A DNA stretch of 64,000 nt. It comes from Sphingobacteriales bacterium JAD_PAG50586_3. GTDB taxonomy: Bacteria; Bacteroidota; Bacteroidia; CAMBQF01. The stretch covers positions 124,001 through 188,000 of the forward strand of contig CP096135.1 of NCBI GenBank assembly GCA_023213195.1, in the 5' to 3' direction. Below the pieces are notes generated by a model. The model was not told the origin of the DNA and ran no database searches. It saw nothing but the letters and a program-made list of their open reading frames with translations. Numbering within the stretch: the first letter of the stretch is position 1; the number at the start of each line of letters is the position of its first letter. Shown here piece after piece: positions 57,227 to 64,000 of this stretch. The position numbers and the translations under genes are program-made.

Positions 57227-58746
57227 ATGAAATTTAATTTACTAAAACGGATGACCAACAAAACGGTAAACCACGAGGGCGCAGCTGCTTATAAACTATC
57301 GCCTGAAATGGAGCTGTACAGTGCAGTAGCTACTGCAGGCTTGTCTGACACTTTTTACGAAAAGCAAGGCGACCGTTTACAACGCATACAAGATTTGTTG
57401 GCTAAAACAAACCCTGAGTTTACTGCCCGCCTTGCAGTATATGCACGTAACAACATGAATATGCGCAGTGTGCCTATGGTGTTGGCAGTAGAAATGGCAA
57501 AATTGCAAACCGGCAACTCATTAGTATCTAAAACAGTTAGCGGCGTGGTACAGCGTGCCGATGAAATTGCGGAGTTGCTTGCATACTACCAGCTGGCTAA
57601 CAAACGCGATGGCGCTAAAAAGCTGAACAAGCTATCTAAACAGGTGCAAAAAGGTTTGGCGGTATCGTTCAACAAATTTGATGAGTACCAGTTTGCCAAG
57701 TACAACCGCGCTACAGAGGTTAAATTGCGCGATGCTTTGTTTCTTGTTCACCCTAAAGCTAAAAGCGACGAGCAACAAGCGTTGTTTAACAAAATAGCTA
57801 AAGATGAGTTGGCGGTTCCATATACATGGGAGGTTGAATTATCAAGCTTAGGCCAACAAAAGTTTGAAAACGAGAAAGCGCGTAAAAAAGCTTTTACTGC
57901 CAAGTGGGAAGAGTTGATAGACAGCGGCAAAGTTGGCTACATGGCTATGCTACGCAACTTGCGCAACATACTGGATGCACAAGTATCGTACACCCACATG
58001 GAAAAAGTATGCGCTTACTTAGCCAACGAAAATGCTGTGGCCAAATCAAAGCAATTGCCCTTCCGCTTTTTAGCGGCTTACCGCGAGGTTAAGAAAATGC
58101 AATCGCCATACACATCAATAGTATTAGATGCGTTGGAAGATGCTGTAGCAGCCTCGGCAGCTAACATACAGGGTTTTGATGGTGATACAAGTGTTGTTAT
58201 TGCCTGCGATGTATCATCATCTATGCAGCAACCGGTATCTAAAAAAAGCGCTGTGTTGTTGTACGATGTGGGTTTGATGTTGGGTATGTTGTTGCAAAGC
58301 CGCTGCAAAAAGCAATATCAGGTATGTTTGGCGATACCTGGAAAGTAATAAACATGCCTAAGCGAAACATATTAAGCAATGTTGATGAATACTGCCGCCG
58401 CGAAGGTGAGGTTGGCTACTCTACCAATGGCTACAAGGTAATAGAGAATTTACTTAACTCGCGCACAAAAGCCGACAAAGTAATGATGTTTACCGATGTG
58501 CAAATGTGGAATAGCACCGGTGGTGACCAAACCATACAAAGAGTTTGGGCGAAGTACAAACAGTTTATGCCCAATGCAAAATTGTATTTGTTTGATTTGG
58601 CCGGCCATGGCACAGTGCCATTGCAGGTGCATAACAACGGTGTGTACTTAATAGCCGGTTGGAGCGATAAGGTTTTTGATGTGCTGCACGCATTAGAAAA
58701 CGGCCAAACAGCTATAGGTTACATAAACCAAATAGAGTTAAAATAA
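57227..58746 (+). CDS. Ro60/Rsr homologue, TROVE and vWA domains (one frameshift)
   Basis: About 506 residues after adding one A to the run 58307-58311, which joins LQSRCKKAISGMFGDTWKVI. The TROVE domain (about 10-330) is a HEAT-like ring that binds Y RNA on its outside and misfolded RNA ends in its hole; visible segments are ELYSAVATAGLSDTFYEKQG and FTARLAVYARNNMNMRSVPM. The vWA domain carries the MIDAS motif DVSSSM and later FTDVQMW. Bacterial Rsr works with Y RNA in RNA decay and repair. Here an array of Y-RNA-like units follows 15 nt after the stop, and RNA ligase and kinase-phosphatase lie beyond. Confidence 0.92.
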
Positions 58747-58760
58747 ATAGTAAAGTAAAC

Positions 58761-58903
58761 ACAGCCGCCTGTGCCGTAGGTAATGGATACTTCGTTCACC
58801 TTTAGGTCGCGGGTTCGACTCCCGCTCTCGTTTTAAACGAGGTAGCTCAGGTGGTAGAGCAAAAGCATGTAAGCCCTTTGCCGACTTATTGCCCGGTGGC
58901 TGT
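58761..58903 (+). ncRNA. Y-RNA-like unit 1 with circularly permuted tRNA domain
   Basis: The outer stem is ACAGCCGCC (58761) with GGTGGCTGT (58895). The 5' loop has TGCCGTA, a weak inner stem GGTAA/TTGCC and then TACTTCG. The effector part runs in permuted tRNA order: T arm GCGGG-TTCGACT-CCCGC (58809-58825), acceptor strand TCTCGTT, a 3-nt cap, the pairing strand AACGAGG (58836-58842), TA, and D arm GCTC-AGGTGGTA-GAGC (58845-58860). Bacterial YrlA-type Y RNAs are known to mimic tRNA in this permuted way. TTTT follows the outer stem. Confidence 0.8.
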
Positions 58904-58944
58904 TTTACAATTCGTTCTTTGACAATTTAGTTACCCGTTCCTTG

Positions 58945-59006
58945 TTGCCGGTTCTCAGTATCTCTTATAAAAAATTACAGGGAACAGGGAACTGACAACC
59001 GGGAAC
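58945..59006. repeat. Imperfect inverted repeat between Y units 1 and 2
   Basis: GTTGCCGGTTCTCAGT (58945-58960) pairs with ACTGACAACCGGGAAC (58991-59006) at 14 of 16 positions. It separates unit 1 from the tightly packed units 2-6 and could be a processing site or an inserted palindrome. Confidence 0.5.
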
Positions 59007-59007
59007 T

Positions 59008-59102
59008 AAATAAGGTGCCGTAGGTAAGAGTTACTTCGTTTGGTTGAAGCCCCTTGTGGGTTGGGTTCGAATCCCGTCTTTTACTGCCTTTTGCCCTTAT
59101 TT
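59008..59102 (+). ncRNA. Y-RNA-like unit 2 with T-arm-like domain
   Basis: The outer stem is AAATAAGG/CCTTATTT. The 5' loop is TGCCGTA, the inner stem GTAAGAG/CTTTTAC, then TTACTTCG; the 3' loop is GCCTTTTGC. The effector part has a hairpin CCC-CTTGT-GGG and a T-arm-like GGG-TTCGAAT-CCC, without acceptor stem or D arm. Confidence 0.75.
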
Positions 59103-59126
59103 ATAAAATACTCCGGTTAGGTTATA

Positions 59127-59247
59127 TGCTTAAATGCCGTTGGAATGAGATACTTCGCTACCATTAGGGGCAAGGGTTTCACGTAAGTGATTCGCGGTGC
59201 AAATCCGCACAGGCGTGCCCCACTCATACCGCTTATTGCTTTAAGCA
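59127..59247 (+). ncRNA. Y-RNA-like unit 3 with closed two-hairpin tRNA-like domain
   Basis: The outer stem is TGCTTAAA/TTTAAGCA. The 5' loop is TGCCGTT, the inner stem GGAATGAG/CTCATACC (one mismatch), then ATACTTCG; the 3' loop is GCTTATTGC. A closing stem GGGGCA/TGCCCC holds a hairpin TCAC-GTAA-GTGA with a GNRA loop and a T-arm-like GCGG-TGCAAAT-CCGC. Confidence 0.75.
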
Positions 59248-59353
59248 AACCCAATGGTGTCGTTAACCAAGAGCTACTTCGTGGCATGAGCCCTTCGGGG
59301 CAAGCAGGTTCGAATCCTGTAACCTCTGGTTGCCATTTACCCATTGCCGGTTT
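59248..59353 (+). ncRNA. Y-RNA-like unit 4 with hairpin and T-arm-like domain
   Basis: The outer stem is CAATGG/CCATTG, extended by AACC/GGTT. The 5' loop is TGTCGTT, the inner stem AACC(A)AGAG/CTCTGGTT with one bulged A, then CTACTTCG; the 3' loop is GCCATTTAC. The effector part has GCCC-TTCG-GGGC (UUCG loop) followed by a T arm GCAGG-TTCGAAT-CCTGT. Confidence 0.75.
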
Positions 59354-59371
59354 ACCGTATTGCTTGCCTAT

Positions 59372-59441
59372 AAATAAGGTGCCGTAAACAAAAGATACTT
59401 CGCTTATAATGAACCGCTTTTGTTACCTATCGCCCTTATTT
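59372..59441 (+). ncRNA. Y-RNA-like unit 5, minimal, without tRNA-like domain
   Basis: The outer stem AAATAAGG/CCTTATTT is identical to unit 2. The 5' loop is TGCCGTA, the inner stem AACAAAAG/CTTTTGTT is perfect, then ATACTTCG; the 3' loop is ACCTATCGC. Only about 14 nt remain inside, so this 70-nt unit is a bare Ro-binding-like module. Confidence 0.72.
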
Positions 59442-59460
59442 TAAATTAAAAAACAGTTCC

Positions 59461-59591
59461 ATAATGGTGCCGTAAAACAGGGTTACTTCGACTGTTAATC
59501 GTGATGTCGGGGGTTCGAATCCCTCCTTGGCAGCAATGCCTTGTAGCTCAGTGGTAGAGCACAACGTCTCTGTTTGCTTTTTGCCCATTAT
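59461..59591 (+). ncRNA. Y-RNA-like unit 6 with circularly permuted tRNA-Asn-like domain
   Basis: The outer stem is ATAATGG/CCATTAT. The 5' loop is TGCCGTA, the inner stem AAACAGGG/CTCTGTTT (one G-U), then TTACTTCG; the 3' loop is GCTTTTTGC. The effector begins CGA-CTGTTAA-TCG, which has the form of a tRNA-Asn anticodon loop, then T arm GGGGG-TTCGAAT-CCCTC (59509-59525), acceptor strand CTTGGCA, a GCAA tetraloop, strand TGCCTTG (two T-T mismatches), TA and D arm GCTC-AGTGGTA-GAGC. Confidence 0.8.
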
Positions 59592-59595
59592 ACCT

Positions 59596-59669
59596 TGGCC
59601 CGTAGCTCAGTTGGTTAGAGCACCACTCTTTTAAAGTGGGAGTCCCGCGTTCGAGCCGCGGCGGGCCAA
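59596..59669 (+). tRNA. tRNA-Lys (anticodon UUU)
   Basis: A full cloverleaf: acceptor TGGCCCG/CGGGCCA, TA at 8-9, D arm GCTC...GAGC, anticodon stem CCACT/AGTGG with loop CTTTTAA, T arm CCGCG-TTCGAGC-CGCGG, discriminator A. No CCA is encoded. The acceptor starts U1-A72, unusual for tRNA-Lys. It lies 4 nt after Y unit 6. Confidence 0.85.
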
Positions 59670-59672
59670 CAT

Positions 59673-59745
59673 TGGCCTATAGCTCAGGTTGATTAGAGCA
59701 CTGTCCCTTGGGCTGGAGACCCGGGTTTGAATCCCGGTAGGCCAA
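59673..59745 (+). tRNA. tRNA-like gene, anticodon not assignable
   Basis: Acceptor TGGCCTA/TAGGCCA, TA at 8-9, D arm GCTC-AGGTTGATTA-GAGC and T arm CCGGG-TTTGAAT-CCCGG are perfect. The 20 nt between D and T arms (CTGTCCCTTGGGCTGGAGAC) do not form a 5-bp anticodon stem with a 7-nt loop. Either a base is lost in the assembly or the molecule is not a decoding tRNA. The acceptor is again U1-A72. Confidence 0.6.
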
Positions 59746-59750
59746 TACAT

Positions 59751-59823
59751 TCCACGGTAGCAAAGCCGGTCTATGCGGCGGACTGAAAATCCGTAGATGT
59801 TGGTTCAACCCCAACCCGTGGAA
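59751..59823 (+). tRNA. tRNA-Phe (anticodon GAA)
   Basis: Acceptor TCCACGG/CCGTGGA (U1-A72), TA at 8-9, a short D stem GCA/TGC with a large loop, anticodon stem GCGGA/TCCGT with loop CTGAAAA, T arm GTTGG-TTCAACC-CCAAC. No CCA is encoded. It lies 29 nt upstream of the RNA ligase start. Confidence 0.75.
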
Positions 59824-59852
59824 CATTAATTAATAGTTTAATTTTGAACGTT

Positions 59853-60872
59853 ATGTTTGAGCCAACGCTTTTACAAGAAATGATTGAGCAGGGGTATGTG
59901 GTGGTGCAAAAACACCCACATGCCAACCTGTTTATATACAACTACTCGGCAAAAGCCCAGTACGACCGTGTGTGGAACGATGTTACCCTGCATTGCCGTG
60001 GGCTGATACTGGATGAAAACCAAAATGTAGTAGCCCGCCCGTTTAAAAAATTCTTTAACCTGGGCGAGCATGAAAACCAGGTAATACCTAACGAAACCTT
60101 TGAGGTGTATGAGAAAATGGACGGCTCTTTGGGTATACTATATTGGCATAACAACGCGCCATTTATTGCTACACGTGGCTCATTTACCAGCATACAATCA
60201 GCAAAAGCAAATGAAATACTGAATACCCATTATGCACATTTACTAGATGGCTTAGATAAAAACAATACGTACCTGTTTGAGATTATATACCCAGAAAACC
60301 GCATAGTGGTTGATTATGGTACAACAGAAGACCTTATTCTTTTATCGGTTATAGATAAACAAACGGGTAATGATGTAGCTATTGATAATTGGGGCTTTAA
60401 AACGGTAAAAAAATACGATGGCATAAATGATATACAAGCCTTGGCCGCATTGGAAGAAGACAATAAAGAAGGCTTTGTAATTTGCTTTGCATCGGGCTTG
60501 CGCTATAAGGTTAAGTTTGCAGAGTATGTACGTATACACCGCATTATAACACAGGTATCAACCATTAGCATTTGGGAGTATTTAAAAGAAGGCCAATCGC
60601 TAAATGAACTGATAGAACGCGTACCCGATGAGTTTTATGATTGGGTAAAGAAGACCAACGCAGGTTTACTACAAGCCTTTGCCACTATTGAAGCGCAGGC
60701 GAAAGCCGATTTTAAAATTTTAGAAACAAGAAAAGAAACAGCATTGTATTTTATGCAATGTAAATATCCAACGGTTTTGTTTAATATGCTGGATGGGCGC
60801 GATTATTCGCAAGCTATCTGGAAGATGCTCCGTCCGCAGTACTCAAGACCATTTATGAATATTGAAGAATGA
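59853..60872 (+). CDS. T4 Rnl1-type RNA ligase
   Basis: A 339-residue ATP-dependent RNA ligase of the T4 Rnl1 family. The adenylated lysine is in motif I EKMDGSLGILY. Upstream lies the Rnl1-type CRGLILDENQNVVARPFKKF with FNLGE, and motifs III-V are visible as YLFEIIYPENRIVVDYG, EGFVICFASG and RYKVKFAEY. Such ligases seal tRNAs cut in the anticodon loop after end healing. I start at ATG 59853 rather than TTG 59844. The end overlaps the kinase-phosphatase start (ATGA). Confidence 0.9.
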   Translation: MFEPTLLQEMIEQGYVVVQKHPHANLFIYNYSAKAQYDRVWNDVTLHCRGLILDENQNVVARPFKKFFNLGEHENQVIPNETFEVYEKMDGSLGILYWHNNAPFIATRGSFTSIQSAKANEILNTHYAHLLDGLDKNNTYLFEIIYPENRIVVDYGTTEDLILLSVIDKQTGNDVAIDNWGFKTVKKYDGINDIQALAALEEDNKEGFVICFASGLRYKVKFAEYVRIHRIITQVSTISIWEYLKEGQSLNELIERVPDEFYDWVKKTNAGLLQAFATIEAQAKADFKILETRKETALYFMQCKYPTVLFNMLDGRDYSQAIWKMLRPQYSRPFMNIEE

Positions 60873-61742
60873 AAAAAGTAATATTAATGCGTGGCTTGCC
60901 CGGCAGTGGTAAAAGCACGTACGCTAAGCAATTGGTAGATGATAACCCGGGAATGTATAAGCGCATAAACCGCGACGATTTACGTGCCATGTTTGATAAT
61001 GGCATTACCAACAACAGCAACGAAAAGTTTATTAAGCAGGTGCGCGACATGCTTATTGTTAAAGCCTTGGCAGACGGCAAGCATGTTATTGTTGACGATA
61101 CTAATCTGTCTGAAACCAACGAAACCCGCATAAAGCAACTGGTACACCAGTTTAATAAAGAGCATAACGATAGTGTAGCTGTTGAGGTAAAAGAGATGGA
61201 AACATCTTTAGAGGAATCGTTGGCGCGCGATGCTAAGCGGGAAAAACCGGTGGGCGATAAAGTTATACGCCAAATGCACCGGCAGTTTTATGCCCGTACT
61301 GTAGACTATGTGCAGCAGGATGAAAGCCTGCCCAAAGCACTAATGTGCGATTTAGATGGCACTTTGGCCATACTTGGCAAGCGTGGACCGTTTGATGAGC
61401 ATTTGTGCGAGAGCGACGACTTAAATAAGCCTGTAGCAAACGTATTACTTACCTATGCAGCGTTAGGTTATAAAATATTGCTACTATCGGGCCGCAGGGA
61501 TAGTTCCCGTGTGCAAACAGAAAACTGGCTAAAAACATATAACATACCATACGAGGTATTGCTTATGCGTGCGGCTAAAGATGCCCGGAAAGATTCTATT
61601 GTAAAGCGCGAAATATTTGACCAACATGTTGCAGGCAAATACTTTGTAGAGTTTGTTTTAGACGACCGCGACCAAGGTAGTAGATATGTGGCGCACAGAG
61701 CTGGGCCTGCCATGCTTTCAGGTTAATTATGGTAATTTTTAA
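60869..61742 (+). CDS. pnkp: T4-type polynucleotide kinase-phosphatase (one frameshift)
   Basis: About 290 residues with the domain order of T4 Pnkp: N-terminal 5' kinase with P-loop RGLPGSGKST and VDDTNLSETNETRI, then a C-terminal HAD 3' phosphatase with CDLDGTLAILGKRGPFD and LLLSGRRDSSR. An extra G at 61676-61677 breaks the end; removed, it reads DQVVDMWRTELGLPCFQVNY and stops at 61740-61742. The enzyme converts 2',3'-cyclic phosphate and 5'-OH ends into ends that Rnl1 can seal. It is the last gene of the operon. Confidence 0.9.
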
Positions 61743-61748
61743 AAACAG

Positions 61749-61783
61749 AAAACGCCCCTAACAATAATGTTAGGGGCGTTTTA
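61749..61783 (+). terminator. Terminator of the RNA-repair operon
   Basis: AACGCCCCTAAC-AATAAT-GTTAGGGGCGTTTTA is a 12-bp perfect stem followed by T residues. Confidence 0.9.
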
Positions 61784-61813
61784 ATAATCAGGTGATCTTT
61801 ATAAAGGTAAAGA

Positions 61814-63292
61814 CTAATAATATGTCATACGCACAACCTTGCTTAGGTATTTGCTTAGGCGCATTACTTGGCGGGTGTAACCATATTCGTTATCGTACCA
61901 AATGTATAATACGGCGCGCATACCATCGGCAGATACTATGGTAGCCGGGCTATCTACAATAGAAGCGCAAGGGTTACCAATCAAATCGCTAGATACAAGC
62001 TCGTTAGATATGGAATATTGTATTTGCTCTACCAAATCGCCTTCTAAAGCAGCTTTTTTCAATATAGCGTTAAGCTCGTCTTTGCTGGTTTTGGTTTTAA
62101 GGTTAAGGCTAAGGATAACCAACGAAACATCGGGGGTTGGTACGCGTACCGAGTTAGCAGTAAGCTTGCCCGAAAGTACCGGAAGCACCTTTTTAATAGC
62201 ACTATCGGCACCAGTCTCGGTAATAACCATGTTTAACGCTGCAGAACGGCCACGGCGGTATTTTGCGTGGTAGTTATCCAACAGGTTTTGGTCGTTAGTG
62301 TAAGAGTGGATAGTTTCTAAATGGCCGTTATCTATACCTACGCTTTCTTCTACCACTTTAAGTATAGGAATAATTGCGTTAGTAGTACACGATGCAGCAG
62401 AGAAAATAGTATCGCTATCGGCAGGGTGGTTTAGGTGGTTTACACCGTGAACAATGTTAGGCACATCGCCCTTGCCGGGGGCAGTTAAAAGCACCTGGCT
62501 AATACCGTTAGATTTTAAGTGCAAGCCAAGACCTTCGCGGTCGCGGAAAACACCGGTATTATCAATAACAAGAGCGTTGGTTATGCCGTGCGCTTCGTAA
62601 TCTACCGCATCAGGAGATTTGGCAGCAATTAATTTAACTGTGTGTCCGTTAATTATAAGGGCATTGTTTTCCACATCGGCAGTAATAGTGCCTAGGAATG
62701 GCCCGTGGATAGAATCGTTACGTAAAAGGTCGGCACGCTTTTCAATATCATCTTTAGATAAAGAACGGGTAACAATAGCGCGAAGACGCAATTGCTCGCC
62801 TTTACCGGCTTGCGTTATAAGCTCGCGGGCGGCTAAGCGGCCAATACGACCAAAACCGTATAAAACAACATCTTTAGGGGTTAGGCTTGCTGCTGCATTA
62901 CCAACAAAGCCGTTTAATTTAGCGCCTAAAAATTCAGCTTGGGAAGCAAATGATGAACCTTCGGTTACCCACTCTGCTGCCAAACGGCCAATATCTAAAC
63001 GCGATGGGGCAATATCAATTTTCAATAACTCGCCCGATAGGGTAAGCACATCGTTAATGGTAATAGGCTTGCCAACAAAATTACGGGCATAATCAATAAG
63101 GCCCAAAACCTCGCTAACGCTACGGTTTACCAGTTGATTACGGAAAATTACCAACTCAACAGATTTGTCTAACCACAGGTGGCTAACATTGTTGATTACC
63201 TGTACGGCCGATTTTTCCTGTTCAATCCAACCGTTAAGCTGTGTTTCGTAATTGCCTAGTTCGGTTGCCAAAGTTGCAGTATTGCTTTCCAT
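61814..63292 (-). CDS. gap: Glyceraldehyde-3-phosphate dehydrogenase, long form
   Basis: A 492-residue enzyme with an N-terminal extension of about 150 residues, a form found in Bacteroidota next to the usual 330-residue type. The NAD domain begins VLYGFGRIGRLAARELI, the catalytic cysteine is in AASCTTNAIIP, and HSYTNDQNLLDNYH and YDNEYGYTRQVMRL are intact. It may be the NADP-dependent or anabolic isoenzyme; this cannot be told here. A -7 box precedes it. Confidence 0.9.
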   Translation of the reverse strand: MESNTATLATELGNYETQLNGWIEQEKSAVQVINNVSHLWLDKSVELVIFRNQLVNRSVSEVLGLIDYARNFVGKPITINDVLTLSGELLKIDIAPSRLDIGRLAAEWVTEGSSFASQAEFLGAKLNGFVGNAAASLTPKDVVLYGFGRIGRLAARELITQAGKGEQLRLRAIVTRSLSKDDIEKRADLLRNDSIHGPFLGTITADVENNALIINGHTVKLIAAKSPDAVDYEAHGITNALVIDNTGVFRDREGLGLHLKSNGISQVLLTAPGKGDVPNIVHGVNHLNHPADSDTIFSAASCTTNAIIPILKVVEESVGIDNGHLETIHSYTNDQNLLDNYHAKYRRGRSAALNMVITETGADSAIKKVLPVLSGKLTANSVRVPTPDVSLVILSLNLKTKTSKDELNAILKKAALEGDLVEQIQYSISNELVSSDLIGNPCASIVDSPATIVSADGMRAVLYIWYDNEYGYTRQVMRLSKYLSKVVRMTYY

Positions 63293-63320
63293 TATATAAA
63301 AGGGGGTTGTTTTAGGACTG

Positions 63321-63328
63321 CAAAGGTA
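63321..63328 (-). promoter_or_regulatory. gap promoter, -7 box
   Basis: On the minus strand this reads TACCTTTG, 28 nt upstream of the ATG at 63292. Confidence 0.65.
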
Positions 63329-63434
63329 GGAAAAAAGGGGCGAATTTTAATGCAAATTTCAGAATGCATAATGTATTTTGCCAATGCACATATAATACAC
63401 AGCAGCAAAGCATATCACACTAAGGAATTGCTAA

Positions 63435-64000
63435 TTAAAGTGATTTTTGGCTACCCAGCTTTTTAAGCATTTTGGCATGCTCCCACAAGGCGCGGCGGAA
63501 TGTTGGCTGCACATGGTACGGAATATTAAATTCCTGCGCTGTTTGCTGCACAATAGGGGCCAGTTTACGGTAATGCACATGGCATACACGGGTAAACAAG
63601 TGGTGCTCTATCTGAAAATTCAACCCACCAATAAACCACGATAATAAACGGTTTTTAGGGGCAAAGTTGGCGGTGTTTTCCATTTCGTGTATGGCCCAGC
63701 TGTCTTCCATTTTATGTTTGCTGTCTTCTTTGGTAACAGGGGCCGCGTAGCCCGATGTTTCCATAACGTGGGCCGGTTGAAATACACACGACAGGAACAG
63801 CCCTGTAACAAAGTGCATCAACAAAAAGCCGAATATTACATAGTACCAAGGCATGCCTGAGAAAAGGATAGGCAGCACAATGATATATCCGTAGTAGAAA
63901 ATTTTATACAAGGTAAGGCTAAAAACGGCCTTTTTAAGTGTTGTACGTTGTTTGATTAACAAGTCTTTACGCTTGTAGCGGATTACCTGTATAAAGTCTT
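63435..64000 (-). CDS. Acyl-lipid fatty acid desaturase (partial, cut by window end)
   Basis: The frame is open to base 64000, so the N-terminal part is outside the window; the TTG at 63962 is not the true start. Visible are two membrane segments (FYYGYIIVLPILFSG, VIFGFLLMHFVTGLFLS), a region like HEMENTANFAP and the third histidine box NFQIEHHLF, which marks front-end or linoleoyl-type desaturases. It inserts double bonds into membrane lipids. Confidence 0.85.
   Translation of the reverse strand, partial: DFIQVIRYKRKDLLIKQRTTLKKAVFSLTLYKIFYYGYIIVLPILFSGMPWYYVIFGFLLMHFVTGLFLSCVFQPAHVMETSGYAAPVTKEDSKHKMEDSWAIHEMENTANFAPKNRLLSWFIGGLNFQIEHHLFTRVCHVHYRKLAPIVQQTAQEFNIPYHVQPTFRRALWEHAKMLKKLGSQKSL

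Noticed and set aside
59117..59387. Open frames of 66-75 codons on both strands inside the RNA array
   Set aside because: They run through several Y units and have no start context. The RNA structure explains the sequence better.
58761..59591. Possible CRISPR-like array (six similar units)
   Set aside because: The shared parts are split into separate 5' and 3' loops, the stems differ between units, unit length varies from 70 to 143 nt, and no cas gene is near.
59673..59745. Middle tRNA-like gene called as tRNA-Pro or tRNA-Gln
   Set aside because: TGG or TTG triplets are present, but no 5-bp anticodon stem can be drawn around them, so an identity would be a guess.

Overview
The window comes from an aerobic member of the Bacteroidota, probably a gliding or Chitinophaga/Sphingobacteria-like lineage. 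The support is type IX secretion sorting domains (gliding-motility C-terminal domain at 44711-46581, type A tail at 47748-49383), a short Bacteroidota-style NuoG, DUF3822 next to rsmD, a cytoplasmic-type PIN-PhoH protein, and many promoters of the Bacteroidota form TAnnTTTG with very short leaders. About 24 otherwise well-conserved genes carry 1-nt frameshifts, nearly all at mononucleotide runs. I treat these as uncorrected read errors rather than gene decay and annotate each gene across the shift.

Layout. 1-6700: end of an MbnP-like protein with a di-haem peroxidase, PIN-PhoH, lptB, an AT-rich two-gene islet (DUF6236-like), bactofilin, atpZ and an AtpI-like protein. 6700-15521: MerR regulator and a complex I operon nuoGHIJKLMN that starts at nuoG. 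15600-18822: dnaX and tyrS. 18902-22652: an AT-rich accessory gene of about 1250 residues with TPR, GreA/B-C-like and PIN-like parts, a candidate conflict (defence) effector. 22818-38520: ECF sigma factor, a 1-kb repeat-rich gap, FtsX/MacB permease, acyl-CoA dehydrogenase, accBC, SDR, TPR lipoprotein, a serpin-like lipoprotein, OmpA, a GT-C glycosyltransferase and a thioesterase. 38521-38912: a candidate small RNA. 38913-55845: rsmD, coaD, rsmG, mdh, T9SS cargo, amino-acid permease, Skp/OmpH, thioesterase, DUF4241, dienoyl-CoA-reductase-like SDR. 61814-64000: gapdh and a desaturase cut by the window end.

The most interesting locus is 55939-61783, an RNA-repair operon. A WYL-domain regulator is divergent from a Ro60/Rsr (TROVE-vWA) gene. 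After the Ro stop codon comes an array of six Y-RNA-like units (58761-59591), then three tRNA-type genes with U1-A72 acceptors (Lys-UUU, one with an unpairable anticodon arm, Phe-GAA), then a T4 Rnl1-type RNA ligase and a T4-type polynucleotide kinase-phosphatase, closed by a strong terminator. Each RNA unit has a covarying outer stem, a 5' loop TGCCGTW, a 3' loop near GCYTWTTGC, a covarying inner stem and an invariant TACTTCG. Two units carry circularly permuted tRNA domains (T arm, capped acceptor stem, D arm), three carry partial tRNA-like domains, and one carries none. Matching operators (TACGCA-N7-TGCGYA) sit 10 nt upstream of the -7 boxes of both divergent promoters.

Intergenic DNA is full of dispersed GC-rich palindromes. 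One family keeps its outer frame but carries a different inner hairpin in each copy.
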